The translations under genes were made by a program, and so were the position numbers. A stretch of 64,000 nucleotides of DNA from Haemophilus haemolyticus (GTDB taxonomy: Bacteria > Pseudomonadota > Gammaproteobacteria > Enterobacterales > Pasteurellaceae). The stretch lies in assembly GCF_003352385.1 (NCBI RefSeq), contig NZ_CP031243.1, forward strand, positions 536,501 through 600,500. Reading direction: 5' to 3'. The notes under the pieces are model-generated. The model saw only the letters and a list, made by a program, of their open reading frames with translations. It made no database searches and was not told the DNA's origin. Below, piece after piece: positions 18,845 through 29,656 of this stretch. The first letter of the stretch is position 1. Each line of letters starts with the position of its first letter.

Positions 18845-21670
18845 ATGACAGTCGATTACAAAAACACTCTTAACCTACCGGAAACCAGCTTTCCAATGCG
18901 CGGTGATTTAGCCAAGCGGGAACCTGATATGTTGAAAAATTGGTACGAGAAAAATCTTTACCAAAAAATTCGTGAAGCGAGCAAAGGCAAAAAATCTTTT
19001 ATTCTGCATGATGGTCCTCCGTATGCGAACGGTAACATCCATATTGGTCACGCAGTAAACAAAATTCTGAAAGATATTATTATTAAATCCAAAACGGCAT
19101 TAGGTTTTGATTCGCCTTATATCCCGGGCTGGGACTGTCATGGTTTGCCAATTGAATTAAAAGTAGAAGGTTTAGTGGGCAAACCAAATGAGAAAATTAC
19201 GGCAGCTGAATTTCGTCAAAAATGCCGTGAATATGCCGCAGAACAAGTAGAAGGTCAGAAAAAAGACTTTATCCGTTTAGGTGTGTTGGGTGATTGGGAT
19301 AATCCATATCTCACGATGAATTTCGATACCGAGGCGAATATTATCCGCACTTTAGGTAAAGTGATTGAAAACGGCCATTTATATAAAGGCTCAAAACCAG
19401 TTCACTGGTGTTTAGACTGCGGTTCTTCTTTGGCTGAAGCAGAAGTGGAATACGAAGACAAAGTTTCTCCGTCTATCTACGTACGTTTCCCTGCGGTAAG
19501 TGCGGTTGAAATTGAAGAGAAATTTAACGCAGTAGGCAAAGGCCATGGCAAATTATCTGCGGTGATTTGGACTACCACACCTTGGACAATGCCATCAAAC
19601 CGCGCAATCGCAGTAAATGCAGAATTAGAATATAACTTAGTACAACTAGGCGATGAGCGTGTAATTTTAGCCGCTGAATTAGTTGAATCCGTAGCGAAAG
19701 CCGTGGGTGTAGAACAAGTTGAAATTTTAGGTTCAGTAAAAGGTAAAGCACTTGAGTTAGTACGCTTTAACCATCCATTCTATGATTTTACTGTACCAGT
19801 AATTTTAGGTGATCACGTGACCACTGATGGCGGTACGGGTTTAGTACATACAGCACCAGATCATGGTTTAGACGACTTTGTCGTGGGTAAACAATATGAT
19901 TTACCGATGGCGGGTCTTGTATCTAATGACGGTAAATTTATTTCAACGACTGAATTCTTTGCAGGCAAAGGTGTATTTGAAGCGAATCCATTGGTTGTTG
20001 AAAAATTGCAAGAAGTGGGCAACTTATTAAAAGTTGAGAAAATTAAACACAGCTATCCACACTGCTGGCGCCACAAAACTCCGATTATTTTCCGCGCGAC
20101 TCCGCAATGGTTTATCGGCATGGAAACACAGGGGTTACGCCAACAAGCATTAGGCGAGATCAAACAAGTTCGCTGGATTCCTGATTGGGGTCAAGCACGT
20201 ATCGAGAAAATGGTTGAAAACCGCCCTGACTGGTGTATTTCCCGTCAACGTACTTGGGGTGTGCCGATGACCCTATTCGTGCACAAAGAAACCGAAGAAC
20301 TTCATCCGCGTACTTTAGAGTTACTTGAAGAAGTGGCGAAACGTGTAGAGAAAGCCGGTATTCAAGCATGGTGGGATTTAGACGAAAAAGAATTATTAGG
20401 TGCGGACGCAGAAACCTATCGCAAAGTGCCTGATACCCTTGACGTATGGTTTGACTCAGGATCAACCTATTCTTCTGTTGTGGCGAATCGTCCGGAATTT
20501 AACGGTCAAGATATTGATATGTATTTAGAAGGTTCTGACCAACACCGTGGTTGGTTTATGTCTTCTTTAATGCTTTCTACCGCAACAGACAGCAAAGCAC
20601 CATACAAACAAGTATTAACCCATGGTTTCACCGTGGATGGTCAAGGCCGTAAGATGTCAAAATCTATCGGTAACATCGTGACACCACAAGAAGTCATAGA
20701 TAAATTCGGCGGCGACATTTTACGTTTATGTGTTGCTTCAACAGATTACACAGGTGAAATGACCGTATCTGATGAAATCTTGAAACGTGCAGCAGACAGC
20801 TATCGTCGTATTCGTAATACCGCTCGTTTCTTATTCGCAAACTTGAATGGTTTTGATCCAAAACGTGATTTAGTCAAACCAGAAGACATGATTAGCCTAG
20901 ATCGTTGGGCGGTAGCTTGTGCGTTAGATGCACAAAAAGAAATCAAAGATGCGTACGATAACTATCAATTCCACACAGTGGTACAACGTTTAATGCGTTT
21001 CTGTTCGGTAGAAATGGGTTCGTTCTACCTTGATATTATCAAAGACCGTCAATATACAACTAAAGCGGATAGCCTTGCGCGTCGTAGTTGTCAAACTGCG
21101 TTATGGCATATTGCTGAAGCATTAGTTCGCTGGATGGCGCCGATCTTATCTTTCACGGCCGATGAAATTTGGCAACACTTGCCACAAACCGAAAGTGCTC
21201 GTGCAGAATTCGTATTTACTGAAGAATTTTATCAAGGCTTATTTGGTTTAGGCGAGAATGAAAAATTAGACGATGCCTACTGGCAACAACTGATTAAAGT
21301 TCGTTCTGAGGTGAACCGTGTATTAGAAATCGCGCGTAACGATAAAGTGATTGGTGGTGGTTTAGAAGCAGAAGTGACAGTTTATGCGAATGACGAATAT
21401 CGTGCATTGTTGGAACAATTAGGCAATGAATTACGTTTCGTGTTAATCACCTCAAAAGCTGAAGTGAAAGCATTAGCAGACAAACCTGCAGATGTGGCTG
21501 CGGGTGAGTTAGAAGGTATTGCCGTGACTGTAGTTCGTTCTAACGGTGAAAAATGTCCGCGTTGCTGGCATTATTCTGACAAAATTGGTGTAAATCCTGA
21601 ACATCCAACACTTTGTCCACGTTGTGTAGAAAATGTGGCGGGTAATGGTGAAGTGCGCCATTTTGCATAA
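18845..21670 (+). CDS. ileS: isoleucine--tRNA ligase
   Basis: IleS charges tRNA-Ile and edits valine. The 941-residue class I synthetase has [16 protein letters not shown] (HIGH motif), the CP1 editing domain with [23 protein letters not shown] (KMSKS motif), and a C-terminal zinc finger CPRCWHY...CPRCVENV. The start at ATG 18845 ([13 protein letters not shown]) is preferred over an upstream TTG because GGAAA precedes it at normal spacing and the length is then standard. An inverted uptake-signal terminator follows. Confidence 0.98.
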   Translation: MTVDYKNTLNLPETSFPMRGDLAKREPDMLKNWYEKNLYQKIREASKGKKSFILHDGPPYANGNIHIGHAVNKILKDIIIKSKTALGFDSPYIPGWDCHGLPIELKVEGLVGKPNEKITAAEFRQKCREYAAEQVEGQKKDFIRLGVLGDWDNPYLTMNFDTEANIIRTLGKVIENGHLYKGSKPVHWCLDCGSSLAEAEVEYEDKVSPSIYVRFPAVSAVEIEEKFNAVGKGHGKLSAVIWTTTPWTMPSNRAIAVNAELEYNLVQLGDERVILAAELVESVAKAVGVEQVEILGSVKGKALELVRFNHPFYDFTVPVILGDHVTTDGGTGLVHTAPDHGLDDFVVGKQYDLPMAGLVSNDGKFISTTEFFAGKGVFEANPLVVEKLQEVGNLLKVEKIKHSYPHCWRHKTPIIFRATPQWFIGMETQGLRQQALGEIKQVRWIPDWGQARIEKMVENRPDWCISRQRTWGVPMTLFVHKETEELHPRTLELLEEVAKRVEKAGIQAWWDLDEKELLGADAETYRKVPDTLDVWFDSGSTYSSVVANRPEFNGQDIDMYLEGSDQHRGWFMSSLMLSTATDSKAPYKQVLTHGFTVDGQGRKMSKSIGNIVTPQEVIDKFGGDILRLCVASTDYTGEMTVSDEILKRAADSYRRIRNTARFLFANLNGFDPKRDLVKPEDMISLDRWAVACALDAQKEIKDAYDNYQFHTVVQRLMRFCSVEMGSFYLDIIKDRQYTTKADSLARRSCQTALWHIAEALVRWMAPILSFTADEIWQHLPQTESARAEFVFTEEFYQGLFGLGENEKLDDAYWQQLIKVRSEVNRVLEIARNDKVIGGGLEAEVTVYANDEYRALLEQLGNELRFVLITSKAEVKALADKPADVAAGELEGIAVTVVRSNGEKCPRCWHYSDKIGVNPEHPTLCPRCVENVAGNGEVRHFA

Positions 21671-21690
21671 TTAAATTCGTTGTAAAACAG

Positions 21691-21725
21691 AAAAGTGCGG
21701 TTGATTTTAACCGCACTTTTTTACT
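21691..21725 (+). terminator. terminator after ileS
   Basis: AAAAGTGCGGTT and AACCGCACTTTTTT face each other around a 6-base loop, formed from two opposed uptake signals with a T run, 20 bases after the ileS stop. Confidence 0.8.
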
Positions 21726-21746
21726 TTAGTACAAAAGGAAGTAGAA

Positions 21747-23306
21747 ATGATGTTAGGGAAAGAAATGATTCGTTCTAAAACAATATGGTTTTATCTCTTA
21801 TTGCTTGTTTTCTCCATTTTTACCAATATGGGGTTGGGTAATGTATTAAGTGAGAATATTCCCGTTTCAGATTACGCGATTTTATTTGTTATCACGGCGA
21901 TTTCTTTTTATTTCACCCCTTGGGTTGGGCGAATATTAATCACTGTATTATTCCTCAGCGCGCTATTTTATTGCTCTGCTGGTTTTTTCTATGGTATTCC
22001 ATCTTTGGGTATTATCGCTTCTGTTTATGAAACGAATATTAATGAAACCTTGGAATATTACACAACCATTCCTTTTGGGATATTTTTATTTCAAGCTAGT
22101 TATATAATTTTGTTTGTTATTTTAATGAAATTAAGCTTTCATGCTAAACAACAAGCATTTAAATGGCTAAATAGTGTTGTTATCAGCCTATTATTAGTTT
22201 TTTCTTACAATCAATTTTCTGATTGGAACTATGCGTATAAATTCCGTTTTTATCCCGTTCTTTTCTACTCAGAATTTGATCGTATGAATGATCTGTATTT
22301 AGAACAACGAGATTTTCTAAATCAATCCGTTAATGCGCCTTCTCAATGGGATATTCAATCTTTTACGCCAAAATATAAAAATTATATTTTGATTATCGGT
22401 GAAAGCATGCGAAAAGATTATATGTCGTTATATGGCTTTCCATTGAAAACCACACCATTTTTAGAGCGTGTGAAAGGCACAGTTTTTGAAAATTATTATT
22501 CTGCAGCACCGAATACGCAACCGTCTTTACAACGCACCTTATATCGAGCAGATAAAGGGGAAACGGTTTATACGGATAATATTATTTCTTTAGCCAAAAA
22601 AGCGGGTGTGAAAACCTATTGGATTTCTAACCAAGGCAAAATTGGGGAATTTGATACGATGGCCTCTCGTATTGGTCAAAGTGCGGATGAAACAATTTTT
22701 ATGAAGCCGTTAGGTTATAACTCTAAAAAAGTTTATGACGACGAAATGTTGCCTGTATTAGACAAAGCTTTAAAAGAAAATATTACGAATCCAAAATTAA
22801 TTGTGATTCATTTAATGGGCTCACATCCTGCCTTTTGTGAGCGTCTTCCATACGAGGTTAAAAATTATTTTATTAATCAATCTATGTCTTGTTATTTAGA
22901 ATCAATTAAATATACGGATCAGTTTTTAGAAAAATTAAATTCACAATTGGTGGCGCAAAATGAATCCTATTCGGTGATTTACTTTTCTGATCACGGGCTT
23001 GCTCATTATGAGGATTCTAAAGGCTTATCATTGCATCCAAATAATCTTTATAAACAAGATTATGAAATTCCTTTCGTTATGTTTTCGAGTGATAGCCAAA
23101 AGGTAGAAAAAATAAAAACGCCACAATCTGCATTTAATTTTGTTTATGGTTTTGCTGATTGGATGGGAATTAAGGAAAAACATTTACAAGGCGAGGATTT
23201 CTTCCATCCTGAAAAACAGGAAATTAAGGTATTCGATTGGAAGAAAGTGGTGAATGTTAAAGAGTTGGCTGATGATCCAGCAAAATTACCAGAAGCCGTT
23301 CAGTAA
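21747..23306 (+). CDS. phosphoethanolamine transferase (EptA/CptA-like, sulfatase fold)
   Basis: This inner-membrane enzyme probably adds phosphoethanolamine to LOS (lipid A or core) on the periplasmic side. The 519-residue product has five N-terminal membrane helices (to about residue 165), then an alkaline-phosphatase/sulfatase domain with metal-binding [15 protein letters not shown], a probable Thr nucleophile in [23 protein letters not shown], and YFSDHG near the C terminus. AAGGAAG precedes the ATG. It lies between ileS and lspA, which usually adjoin, so it looks inserted into that pair. The exact acceptor site cannot be told. Confidence 0.86.
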   Translation: MMLGKEMIRSKTIWFYLLLLVFSIFTNMGLGNVLSENIPVSDYAILFVITAISFYFTPWVGRILITVLFLSALFYCSAGFFYGIPSLGIIASVYETNINETLEYYTTIPFGIFLFQASYIILFVILMKLSFHAKQQAFKWLNSVVISLLLVFSYNQFSDWNYAYKFRFYPVLFYSEFDRMNDLYLEQRDFLNQSVNAPSQWDIQSFTPKYKNYILIIGESMRKDYMSLYGFPLKTTPFLERVKGTVFENYYSAAPNTQPSLQRTLYRADKGETVYTDNIISLAKKAGVKTYWISNQGKIGEFDTMASRIGQSADETIFMKPLGYNSKKVYDDEMLPVLDKALKENITNPKLIVIHLMGSHPAFCERLPYEVKNYFINQSMSCYLESIKYTDQFLEKLNSQLVAQNESYSVIYFSDHGLAHYEDSKGLSLHPNNLYKQDYEIPFVMFSSDSQKVEKIKTPQSAFNFVYGFADWMGIKEKHLQGEDFFHPEKQEIKVFDWKKVVNVKELADDPAKLPEAVQ

Positions 23307-23375
23307 ATGAGATCGTGCTTTATCATTTATCGGCTTATGCTAGAATTAGCGGAATTTTTTTAAAAGGGAAATAGT

Positions 23376-23891
23376 ATGTCCAAAAAATCAGGGCTTTCGT
23401 TTTTATGGTTAAGTGCGGTCGCTTTCGTGGTTGATTTGCTCACTAAATACATTGTGGTACAAAAATTTGATTTGTATGAAAGTGTTAATGTGTTGCCTGT
23501 TTTCAATCTTACTTATGTTCGCAATTATGGCGCTGCATTTAGTTTCTTAGCGGATCATAGTGGCTGGCAACAATATTTCTTTATTTTGTTAGCATTAGCT
23601 ATTTCTGGCATGTTGGTTTATTTTTTAGCAAAAAATAATGCTCAACAAAAAATCCAAAATTCTGCTTATGCATTCATTATTGGTGGGGCGTTAGCTAATA
23701 TGGTGGATCGTGCTTACAATGGTTTCGTCGTGGATTTCTTTGATTTCTATTGGGATATTTACCATTATCCAGTGTTTAATATCGCCGATATCGCCATTTG
23801 TATTGGCGCAGGGTTATTAGCATTGGATGCTTTTAAGAGCGAAAAGAAAAAAGTACAAGATAAACAAGCAGAAAAGTGCGGTCAGAAATGA
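23376..23891 (+). CDS. lspA: prolipoprotein signal peptidase (signal peptidase II)
   Basis: LspA cleaves the signal peptide of diacylated prolipoproteins, such as the many lipoproteins in this window, in the inner membrane. The 171-residue protein has four membrane helices with the conserved [40 protein letters not shown] and [11 protein letters not shown] blocks. The two catalytic Asp residues lie in the last two. It overlaps ispH by 4 bases (ATGA), and an uptake signal lies in its last codons. Confidence 0.97.
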   Translation: MSKKSGLSFLWLSAVAFVVDLLTKYIVVQKFDLYESVNVLPVFNLTYVRNYGAAFSFLADHSGWQQYFFILLALAISGMLVYFLAKNNAQQKIQNSAYAFIIGGALANMVDRAYNGFVVDFFDFYWDIYHYPVFNIADIAICIGAGLLALDAFKSEKKKVQDKQAEKCGQK

Positions 23892-24832
23892 AGATAATTT
23901 TAGCTAATCCACGAGGATTTTGTGCCGGTGTAGATCGTGCCATTAGTATTGTTGAACTAGCCTTAGAAATTCATGGCGCACCGATTTATGTTCGTCACGA
24001 AGTGGTACATAACCGATTTGTTGTAAACGGATTGCGTGATCGTGGCGCGATTTTTGTGGAAGAATTAAGCGAGGTGCCTGATGGTGCTATCGTTATTTTT
24101 TCTGCGCATGGTGTATCTCAAGCGGTTCGACAAGAAGCGAAAGATCGCAATCTCAAAGTATTTGACGCAACCTGTCCTTTGGTGACTAAAGTGCATATGC
24201 AAGTTGCGCGCGCAAGTCGAAAAGGAACAAAAGCGATTCTGATTGGGCATAAAGGGCATCCTGAAGTTGAAGGCACAATGGGGCAGTATAGCAACGAAGA
24301 TGGCGGGATTTTCCTGATTGAAAAAGTAGAAGATATTGCGCGCTTGCCAATGCAAGAAAATGATGATTTAACCTTTATGACGCAAACGACGTTGTCGCTA
24401 GATGATACGGCTGAAACCATTGCTGCATTAAAGGAAAAATATCCCGCTATTCAAGGGCCACATAAAAACGATATTTGTTATGCGACAACCAATCGTCAAG
24501 AAGCGGTGCGAGAATTGGCAAAATTATCAGATTTAGTGTTGGTTGTGGGGTCTAAAAACTCATCAAATTCAAATCGTTTAGCTGAATTGGCTTCTCGTAT
24601 GGGGGTTAAATCACAGCTTCTTGATGATCCTTCCGATATTCAAGCTGATTGGTTTAATGATGTGAAAACCATTGGGATTACAGCTGGCGCGTCTGCGCCA
24701 GAAGAATTAGTCCAATCGATTATTTCTCGCTTAAAAGAGTTTGGTGCGAATACCATAGAAGAACTACAAGGTTTAGAAGAAAATATGTTCTTTGAGGTTC
24801 CAAAAGAGCTGAGAATAAAAGAAGTTAACTAA
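23888..24832 (+). CDS. ispH: 4-hydroxy-3-methylbut-2-enyl diphosphate reductase
   Basis: IspH makes IPP and DMAPP in the last step of the MEP isoprenoid pathway, using a [4Fe-4S] cluster. The 314-residue protein starts [19 protein letters not shown] with the first cluster Cys. The second is in [12 protein letters not shown] and the third in [14 protein letters not shown]. The conserved TxD-type catalytic region ([11 protein letters not shown]) is visible. The ATG at 23888 overlaps the lspA stop. No clean ribosome site precedes it because an uptake signal occupies that space, so translation is probably coupled to lspA. Confidence 0.97.
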   Translation: MKIILANPRGFCAGVDRAISIVELALEIHGAPIYVRHEVVHNRFVVNGLRDRGAIFVEELSEVPDGAIVIFSAHGVSQAVRQEAKDRNLKVFDATCPLVTKVHMQVARASRKGTKAILIGHKGHPEVEGTMGQYSNEDGGIFLIEKVEDIARLPMQENDDLTFMTQTTLSLDDTAETIAALKEKYPAIQGPHKNDICYATTNRQEAVRELAKLSDLVLVVGSKNSSNSNRLAELASRMGVKSQLLDDPSDIQADWFNDVKTIGITAGASAPEELVQSIISRLKEFGANTIEELQGLEENMFFEVPKELRIKEVN

Positions 24833-24836
24833 TCTT

Positions 24837-24872
24837 AAGGGCTTGTTGTAAATGATAAGCCCTTTGTTTTTT
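24837..24872 (+). terminator. terminator after ispH
   Basis: Arms AAGGGCTT / AAGCCCTT with a 12-base loop are followed by TGTTTTTT. Confidence 0.75.
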
Positions 24873-24888
24873 CATTCAAATTAAGAAT

Positions 24889-24910
24889 TTTTGCGATCTG
24901 AATCGCAGAA
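24889..24910. promoter_or_regulatory. CRP-S (Sxy-dependent competence) site upstream of comEA
   Basis: The sequence contains TGCGA, six bases (TCTGAA), then TCGCA, with T-rich and A-containing flanks. This is the known Haemophilus CRP-S pattern, which requires Sxy as well as CRP. It lies about 100 bases before the comEA start and marks this gene as part of the competence regulon. Confidence 0.82.
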
Positions 24911-25002
24911 GTGCGGTAAGAATCTTGAGCGTTTTCTTGAAAGCATAAAAAATGGCTCTGTTGATATGCTCATCAACATGTTCATATTAAAAGGAAACCT
25001 AT

Positions 25003-25350
25003 ATGAAATTAATGAAAACATTATTTACTTCAGTTGTATTGTGTGGCGCGCTGGTTGCCTCTTCGGCTTTTGCTGAGGAAAAAACTGCAGAGCAGGCTGT
25101 TCAACCTGTTGTGGCTACTCAAACTGAGGCTCAAGTTGCACCGGCTACTGTGAGTGATAAATTGAATATCAATACGGCAACCGTTAGTGAAATTCAAAAA
25201 GCCTTAACAGGAATCGGTGCTAAAAAAGCAGAAGCGATAGTGCAATATCGTGAAAAACACGGTAATTTTACGAGTGCTGAACAGTTATTAGAAGTGCAAG
25301 GAATTGGTAAAGCAACACTTGAAAGAAACCGTGATCGAATCACTTTTTAA
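25003..25350 (+). CDS. comEA: ComEA-family DNA-uptake protein (ComE1)
   Basis: ComEA-type proteins bind incoming DNA in the periplasm during natural transformation. The 115-residue product has a signal peptide (MKLMKTLFTSVVLCGALVAS, Ala-rich cleavage region), a short Gln/Ala/Val-rich spacer, and a C-terminal double helix-hairpin-helix with LNINTATVSEIQKALTGIG and LLEVQGIGKATLERN. A CRP-S site precedes it, consistent with competence control. Its last codons form the start of a 63-bp repeat that reappears at 26008. Confidence 0.93.
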   Translation: MKLMKTLFTSVVLCGALVASSAFAEEKTAEQAVQPVVATQTEAQVAPATVSDKLNINTATVSEIQKALTGIGAKKAEAIVQYREKHGNFTSAEQLLEVQGIGKATLERNRDRITF

Positions 25351-25396
25351 TTTTAAAACCTCTTATGGATGCCCTGTTTTACAGGGCTTTTTTATT
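25334..25396. repeat. 63-bp direct repeat, copy 1
   Basis: Identical to 26008-26070. It holds the last five sense codons and stop of comEA, a terminator hairpin, and the last codons of the convergent DUF305 gene. Confidence 0.97.
25371..25393. terminator. bidirectional terminator between comEA and the DUF305 gene
   Basis: Arms GCCCTGT / ACAGGGC with a 3-base loop are followed by TTTTTT on the plus strand. The DUF305 stop codon lies inside the stem. Confidence 0.8.
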
Positions 25397-25756
25397 GTGC
25401 ACTTTAAGCCATTTTTGCATTTGTTCAATTTCCGCTTGTTGTGCGTTAATAATATTCTCAGCAAGCTTACGCATCTCTGGATCTTTTCCGTATTTTAATT
25501 CAACTTCCGCCATTTTTACTGCGCCAATATGGTGTGGCAACATACCTGCTGCAAAAGCAACATCAGGATCTTGATATTGCATAGCAGCCATCATGTTCTG
25601 ATGCATTTGAGTCATACCTTGCATTAATTCTTGTTGCATTGCAGAACTTGCCGACATTGGCATATTCATGTGTGCTTTATGCGGTTGTTCATTAGCTTGG
25701 GCACAAATTGAAACTGCAGCAGCGCTAAGTGTGATAAAAGTCATAAGTTTTTTCAT
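25379..25756 (-). CDS. periplasmic DUF305 protein
   Basis: This 125-residue exported protein has a signal peptide (MKKLMTFITLSAAAVSICAQA) followed by a His/Met-rich ferritin-like DUF305 domain. The pattern MLPHHIGAVKMAEVELKYG followed by EMRKLAENIINAQQAEIEQM is the core of that family. Numerous Met and His residues (HKAHMNMPM, QMHQNMMAAM) suggest metal contact, and family members are often linked to copper, but no direct role is shown here. It converges on comEA and ends within its terminator, and the copied repeat carries its last codons as well. Confidence 0.85.
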   Translation of the reverse strand: MKKLMTFITLSAAAVSICAQANEQPHKAHMNMPMSASSAMQQELMQGMTQMHQNMMAAMQYQDPDVAFAAGMLPHHIGAVKMAEVELKYGKDPEMRKLAENIINAQQAEIEQMQKWLKVHNKKAL

Positions 25757-25863
25757 GTTTTTCTCCTATGTGATAACTGAATGAGCACGAATCATAAACC
25801 TTGACCTAAGGTTAAAGTCAATATTTATTCCGAAAATTTTTGGTGAGATATTAAAATAAGACA

Positions 25864-26007
25864 ATGTTTGATATGAAGGACAGAATTACGAAGCAAAAAT
25901 TTGTACTTACCACGGGCAATAAAGAAAAAGTAAAAGAAATGGCAGATGTATTAGCTGATTTTGGTTTTGAAGTCATTGCTCAGACAGATTTAGGCATTGA
26001 AAGCCCA
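25864..26007 (+). pseudogene. rdgB: 5' fragment of rdgB (dITP/XTP pyrophosphatase)
   Basis: About 45 codons encode the start of an RdgB/Ham1 protein, including the nucleotide-binding [19 protein letters not shown] and [17 protein letters not shown]. The normal protein is near 195 residues. At 26008 the frame runs straight into the second copy of the 63-bp comEA-terminator repeat and ends at 26109 with unrelated residues, so the enzyme core is missing and the piece cannot be active. A full rdgB presumably exists elsewhere in the genome. It looks like a recombination scar. Confidence 0.88.
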
Positions 26008-26070
26008 ATCGAATCACTTTTTAATTTTAAAACCTCTTATGGATGCCCTGTTTTACAGGGCTTTTTTATT
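26008..26070. repeat. 63-bp direct repeat, copy 2
   Basis: Exact copy of 25334-25396, fused to the rdgB fragment and ending just before the thiB leader. It brings a working GCCCTGT/ACAGGGC terminator. Confidence 0.97.
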
Positions 26071-26152
26071 TTTTCAGAAAGAAAATGTAGAAAGTTTATT
26101 TCTTTTTAAAAATCCGTTGGCAATCTTAGTAAATTTTAATACACTAAAAAGC

Positions 26153-26223
26153 CTAGTCGGGGTGCAATATGCTGAGATCATACCCGTGAACCTGAAACAG
26201 TTAATACTGACGTAGGAAACTAG
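26153..26223 (+). ncRNA. TPP riboswitch (THI element)
   Basis: The segment has the conserved THI-box features: closing stem CTAG...CTAG, GGGGTGC, GCTGAGA, ACCCGTGAACCTGA, and a P4/P5 hairpin ending CGTAGGAAAC. It lies 64 bases before thiB and would lower thiamine-transporter expression when thiamine pyrophosphate is plentiful. Confidence 0.95.
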
Positions 26224-26287
26224 GAATACAACCTTATCTCCTTCCCGTCATTGTTGCTGCCTTTTTGATATAAATAAGGATGTAATA

Positions 26288-27286
26288 ATGAAACTTCTTA
26301 AATTAACCTTAATTTCTACCGCACTTTTTTCCACCGCAGCATTAGCCCAATCACAACAAAGTGTGAATATATATAGCTATGATTCTTTCACTTCTGAGTG
26401 GGGAGCTGGTCCAAAAGTAAAACAAGATTTTGAAAAAGCGCACCCACAATGCGCTATTAATTTTACGCCTTTTGAAAGTGGTGGTGTGTTGCTTAACCGT
26501 GTTCGTTTAGAAGGGAAGAAAACAAAAGCGGATATTGTATTAGGTTTAGATAACTTTGTTTTAGAACAAGCTGAAAAAACAGATATTTTCACGCCAAATA
26601 AAGTAGATTTAACTCAACTTGATCTACCAACTAAATGGACGAACAAAACCTTCTTACCTTTCGATTTCGGTAACTATGCTTTTGTGTATGACAAAACTAA
26701 ATTACAAAACCCGCCGGAAAGTTTGAAAGAATTGGTTGAACGCCAAGATATCCGTATAATTTATCAAGATCCTCGCACCAGCAGTGTGGGTCGTGGTTTA
26801 TTGGTTTGGATGAATGCAATTTATCCTGCGGACAAAATTCAATCTGCTTGGAAAGAGTTGGATAAGCATACGGTAACAGTAGGTAAAGGCTGGTCAGATA
26901 CTTACGGTGCATTCTTAAAAGGAGAAGCTGATTTAGTATTAAGTTACAGTACATCGCCACTTTATCACCAACTTTTTGAGAAAAAAGATAATTATGCAGC
27001 GACAGATTTTGCGGAAGGGCATATCACTCAAGTGGAATTAGCGGCTCGAGTCGCCAACCATCCAAATCAATGTGCGGATGATTTTATGGCATTTTTAATT
27101 TCACCTACGGCACAAAAACATATTGTGACAGCCAATATTATGTTGCCAGTCATTCAAGGTGAAATTGAGCCGCACTTTGATGCGCTTAAAGCTCAACAAA
27201 AAACTCAAACTCCAATCAATCCAATGGTGAATGCCGAACAATTAAAAAATTGGATTAGCACTTGGCAAACCACATTAACAAAATAG
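26288..27286 (+). CDS. thiB: thiamine ABC transporter, periplasmic binding protein
   Basis: ThiB captures thiamine and its phosphates in the periplasm for ThiPQ. The 332-residue protein has a signal peptide (MKLLKLTLISTALFSTAALA) and a class II periplasmic binding fold with VNIYSYDSFTSEWGAGPKVK, PFDFGNYAFVYDK and WSDTYGAFLKGEADLVLSYS, all typical of ThiB. It is first in thiBPQ, directly after a TPP riboswitch, which confirms the substrate. Confidence 0.96.
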   Translation: MKLLKLTLISTALFSTAALAQSQQSVNIYSYDSFTSEWGAGPKVKQDFEKAHPQCAINFTPFESGGVLLNRVRLEGKKTKADIVLGLDNFVLEQAEKTDIFTPNKVDLTQLDLPTKWTNKTFLPFDFGNYAFVYDKTKLQNPPESLKELVERQDIRIIYQDPRTSSVGRGLLVWMNAIYPADKIQSAWKELDKHTVTVGKGWSDTYGAFLKGEADLVLSYSTSPLYHQLFEKKDNYAATDFAEGHITQVELAARVANHPNQCADDFMAFLISPTAQKHIVTANIMLPVIQGEIEPHFDALKAQQKTQTPINPMVNAEQLKNWISTWQTTLTK

Positions 27287-27290
27287 TTTG

Positions 27291-28907
27291 ATGTTGCCGT
27301 TATTTCATCATCCACAACTCCGCCCTCGTCATTATGTGGGCGGTGTTGTTGTCATTAGTTTCATTACTCTTTTTTATGGTAGCGCCTTAAGTTCGATCTT
27401 TGCATTGGGCGATGAATTACAATGGAAAACTTGGTTCACGGATGATTACCTACAGCATCTGATTTTTTTCAGTTTTGGGCAAGCCTTACTTTCTACCATT
27501 TTATCTATTTTTTTTGGTCTGCTCCTCGCTCGAGCATTGTTTTATCAACCATTCTCAGGAAAAAAGTGGCTATTAAAATTAATGTCGCTAACCTTTGTTT
27601 TACCTGTTTTAGTTGCAATTTTTGGTTTGATCGGCATTTATGGTTCTAGTGGTTGGTTAGCTTGGTTTGCTAACCTTTTGGGAATGACATGGCAGGGACA
27701 TATTTACGGGCTCTCAGGTATTTTAATTGCCCATCTTTTTTTCAATATTCCACTGGCTGCGCAACTTTTCTTACAAAGTTTGCAAAGTATCCCTTATCAG
27801 CAACGTCAGCTTGCAGCCCAGCTTAATTTGCAAGGTTGGCAATTCGTGAAATTAGTGGAGTGGCCTGTTTTTCGTCAGCAATGTTTGCCCACATTCAGCT
27901 TAATTTTTATGCTTTGCTTCACCAGTTTTACCGTTGTTCTTACACTAGGCGGTGGGCCTCAATATACAACATTAGAAACAGCAATCTACCAAGCGATTTT
28001 ATTTGAATTTGATCTGCCAAAAGCAGCACTTTTTGCCATGCTGCAATTTGTATTTTGCTTAGTTTTATTCAGCTTAACATCGCGTTTTTCACCTTCTAAT
28101 CAAAATGGCTTGAGTAATCGTAATCCTTGGTTTGAGAAGCCTAAAAGTGCGGTCAGAATTTTCTATGTTTTTGTCTTGCTTGTTTTCGTATTTTTTCTTT
28201 TTTCGCCAATATTGAACATTCTTATCAGCGCATTGAGTTCACCAAGTTTGCTCACAGTTTGGCATAATTCTCAGCTCTGGCGTGCGTTAGGCTATTCTCT
28301 TTCTATTGCGCCCTTGTCCGCATTACTTGCATTAACGATGGCGATTGCCTTGCTACTTTTATCACGCCGTTTAGAATGGTTACATTATCAGAAAATCGCT
28401 CAATTTATTATTAATGCAGGAATGGTAATTTTGGCAATCCCGATTTTAGTGCTCGCAATGGGGTTATTTTTATTATTACAAGAGCGTGATTTTTCAAATA
28501 TTGATTTGTTTATTATCGTTGTATTTTGCAATGCGTTAAGTGCAATGCCTTTTGTTTTACGTATTTTAAGCGCATCTTTTCATAACAATATGCGTTATTA
28601 CGAAAATCTGTGTAATAGTCTGGGAATTGTAGGTTGGCAACGTTTTTATCTGATTGAGTGGAAAACCTTGCGCGCACCGCTGCGTTATGCTTTTGCTTTA
28701 GGTTTAGCGTTATCTCTGGGCGATTTTACGGCGATTGCGTTATTTGGCAATCAAGAGTTTACTTCTTTACCGCATTTGTTATATCAGCAGTTAGGTAATT
28801 ATCGTAATCAAGATGCAGCTGTAACCGCAGGGATTTTATTATTGCTTTGTGGCATATTGTTTGCCTTTATTCACACACATAGGGATGCTGATGATTTATC
28901 TAAATAA
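27291..28907 (+). CDS. thiP: thiamine ABC transporter, permease
   Basis: ThiP is the fused two-domain inner-membrane permease of the thiamine importer. The 538-residue protein has about 12 membrane segments and two copies of the EAA-type cytoplasmic loop (around [20 protein letters not shown] and [20 protein letters not shown]) that contact ThiQ. I chose ATG 27291, four bases after the thiB stop, over the TTG one codon earlier. thiQ begins within its 3' end. Confidence 0.94.
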   Translation: MLPLFHHPQLRPRHYVGGVVVISFITLFYGSALSSIFALGDELQWKTWFTDDYLQHLIFFSFGQALLSTILSIFFGLLLARALFYQPFSGKKWLLKLMSLTFVLPVLVAIFGLIGIYGSSGWLAWFANLLGMTWQGHIYGLSGILIAHLFFNIPLAAQLFLQSLQSIPYQQRQLAAQLNLQGWQFVKLVEWPVFRQQCLPTFSLIFMLCFTSFTVVLTLGGGPQYTTLETAIYQAILFEFDLPKAALFAMLQFVFCLVLFSLTSRFSPSNQNGLSNRNPWFEKPKSAVRIFYVFVLLVFVFFLFSPILNILISALSSPSLLTVWHNSQLWRALGYSLSIAPLSALLALTMAIALLLLSRRLEWLHYQKIAQFIINAGMVILAIPILVLAMGLFLLLQERDFSNIDLFIIVVFCNALSAMPFVLRILSASFHNNMRYYENLCNSLGIVGWQRFYLIEWKTLRAPLRYAFALGLALSLGDFTAIALFGNQEFTSLPHLLYQQLGNYRNQDAAVTAGILLLLCGILFAFIHTHRDADDLSK

Positions 28908-29538
28908 TGTGATTTTGAATGATAAAACCTTGCCGATGTGCTTTAATTTGAACGTTAAGGCTGGCGAACGTGTTGCAATTATTGGCGAAAGTGGCGCAGG
29001 GAAAAGTACCTTATTGAATTTAATTGCTGGGTTTGAATTTCCTGCTCAAGGAGAAATTTGGTTAAACGATAAAAATCATACGCGTAGTGCGCCTTACGAG
29101 CGTCCTGTTTCCATGCTATTTCAAGAAAATAATTTATTTCCTCATTTAACCGTACAGCAAAATCTTGCGTTGGGTTTAAAACCCTCTTTAAAATTAACCG
29201 CACTTGAGCAAGAAAAAATTGAACAGGTCGCTTGTTCTGTAGGATTGGGCGATTATTTGCAACGTTTACCGAATTCTCTTTCTGGTGGTCAAAAACAACG
29301 AGTGGCATTGGCGCGTTGTTTGTTGCGAGATAAACCCATCTTGTTATTAGATGAGCCTTTTTCCGCATTAGATCAGAAACTTCGTGTAGAAATGCTTGCT
29401 TTAATCGCTAAACTTTGTGATAAGAAATATCTGACGTTGTTACTTGTTACTCACCAACCATCGGAATTAGTTGGTACGATAGATCGAGTATTGCTGGTGG
29501 AGAATGGTCAGATAAGTCAATTGCAAAAAGAGACGTAA
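28891..29538 (+). CDS. thiQ: thiamine ABC transporter, ATP-binding protein
   Basis: ThiQ hydrolyses ATP to power thiamine import. The 215-residue ABC protein has Walker [13 protein letters not shown], the Q-loop [15 protein letters not shown], signature [15 protein letters not shown] and Walker [13 protein letters not shown]. The start at ATG 28891 is set by AGGG six bases upstream; other in-frame starts lie deeper in thiP. It overlaps thiP by 17 bases, so translation is coupled. Confidence 0.95.
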   Translation: MIYLNNVILNDKTLPMCFNLNVKAGERVAIIGESGAGKSTLLNLIAGFEFPAQGEIWLNDKNHTRSAPYERPVSMLFQENNLFPHLTVQQNLALGLKPSLKLTALEQEKIEQVACSVGLGDYLQRLPNSLSGGQKQRVALARCLLRDKPILLLDEPFSALDQKLRVEMLALIAKLCDKKYLTLLLVTHQPSELVGTIDRVLLVENGQISQLQKET

Positions 29539-29619
29539 AATTGCATAGACTTTATAACCGATGAATCTATTTATGGCTATAGATACTAGCCTATAAACTG
29601 AATGAATTAAGATACAAAA

Positions 29620-29645
29620 ATGCGGTTATTATTCACCGCACTTTC
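29620..29645 (+). terminator. uptake-signal hairpin after thiQ
   Basis: AAATGCGGT (one base off the uptake signal) and ACCGCACTTT form a stem with an 8-base loop between thiQ and bioB. It has no long T run. It lies 11 bases before the bioB start, so it could also affect bioB translation. Confidence 0.45.
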
Positions 29646-29656
29646 AAAGGAAAAAT

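Noticed and set aside
25864-26109. Functional 81-residue RdgB-like protein
   Set aside because: Only the first ~45 codons are RdgB; the rest is read-through of a terminator repeat.
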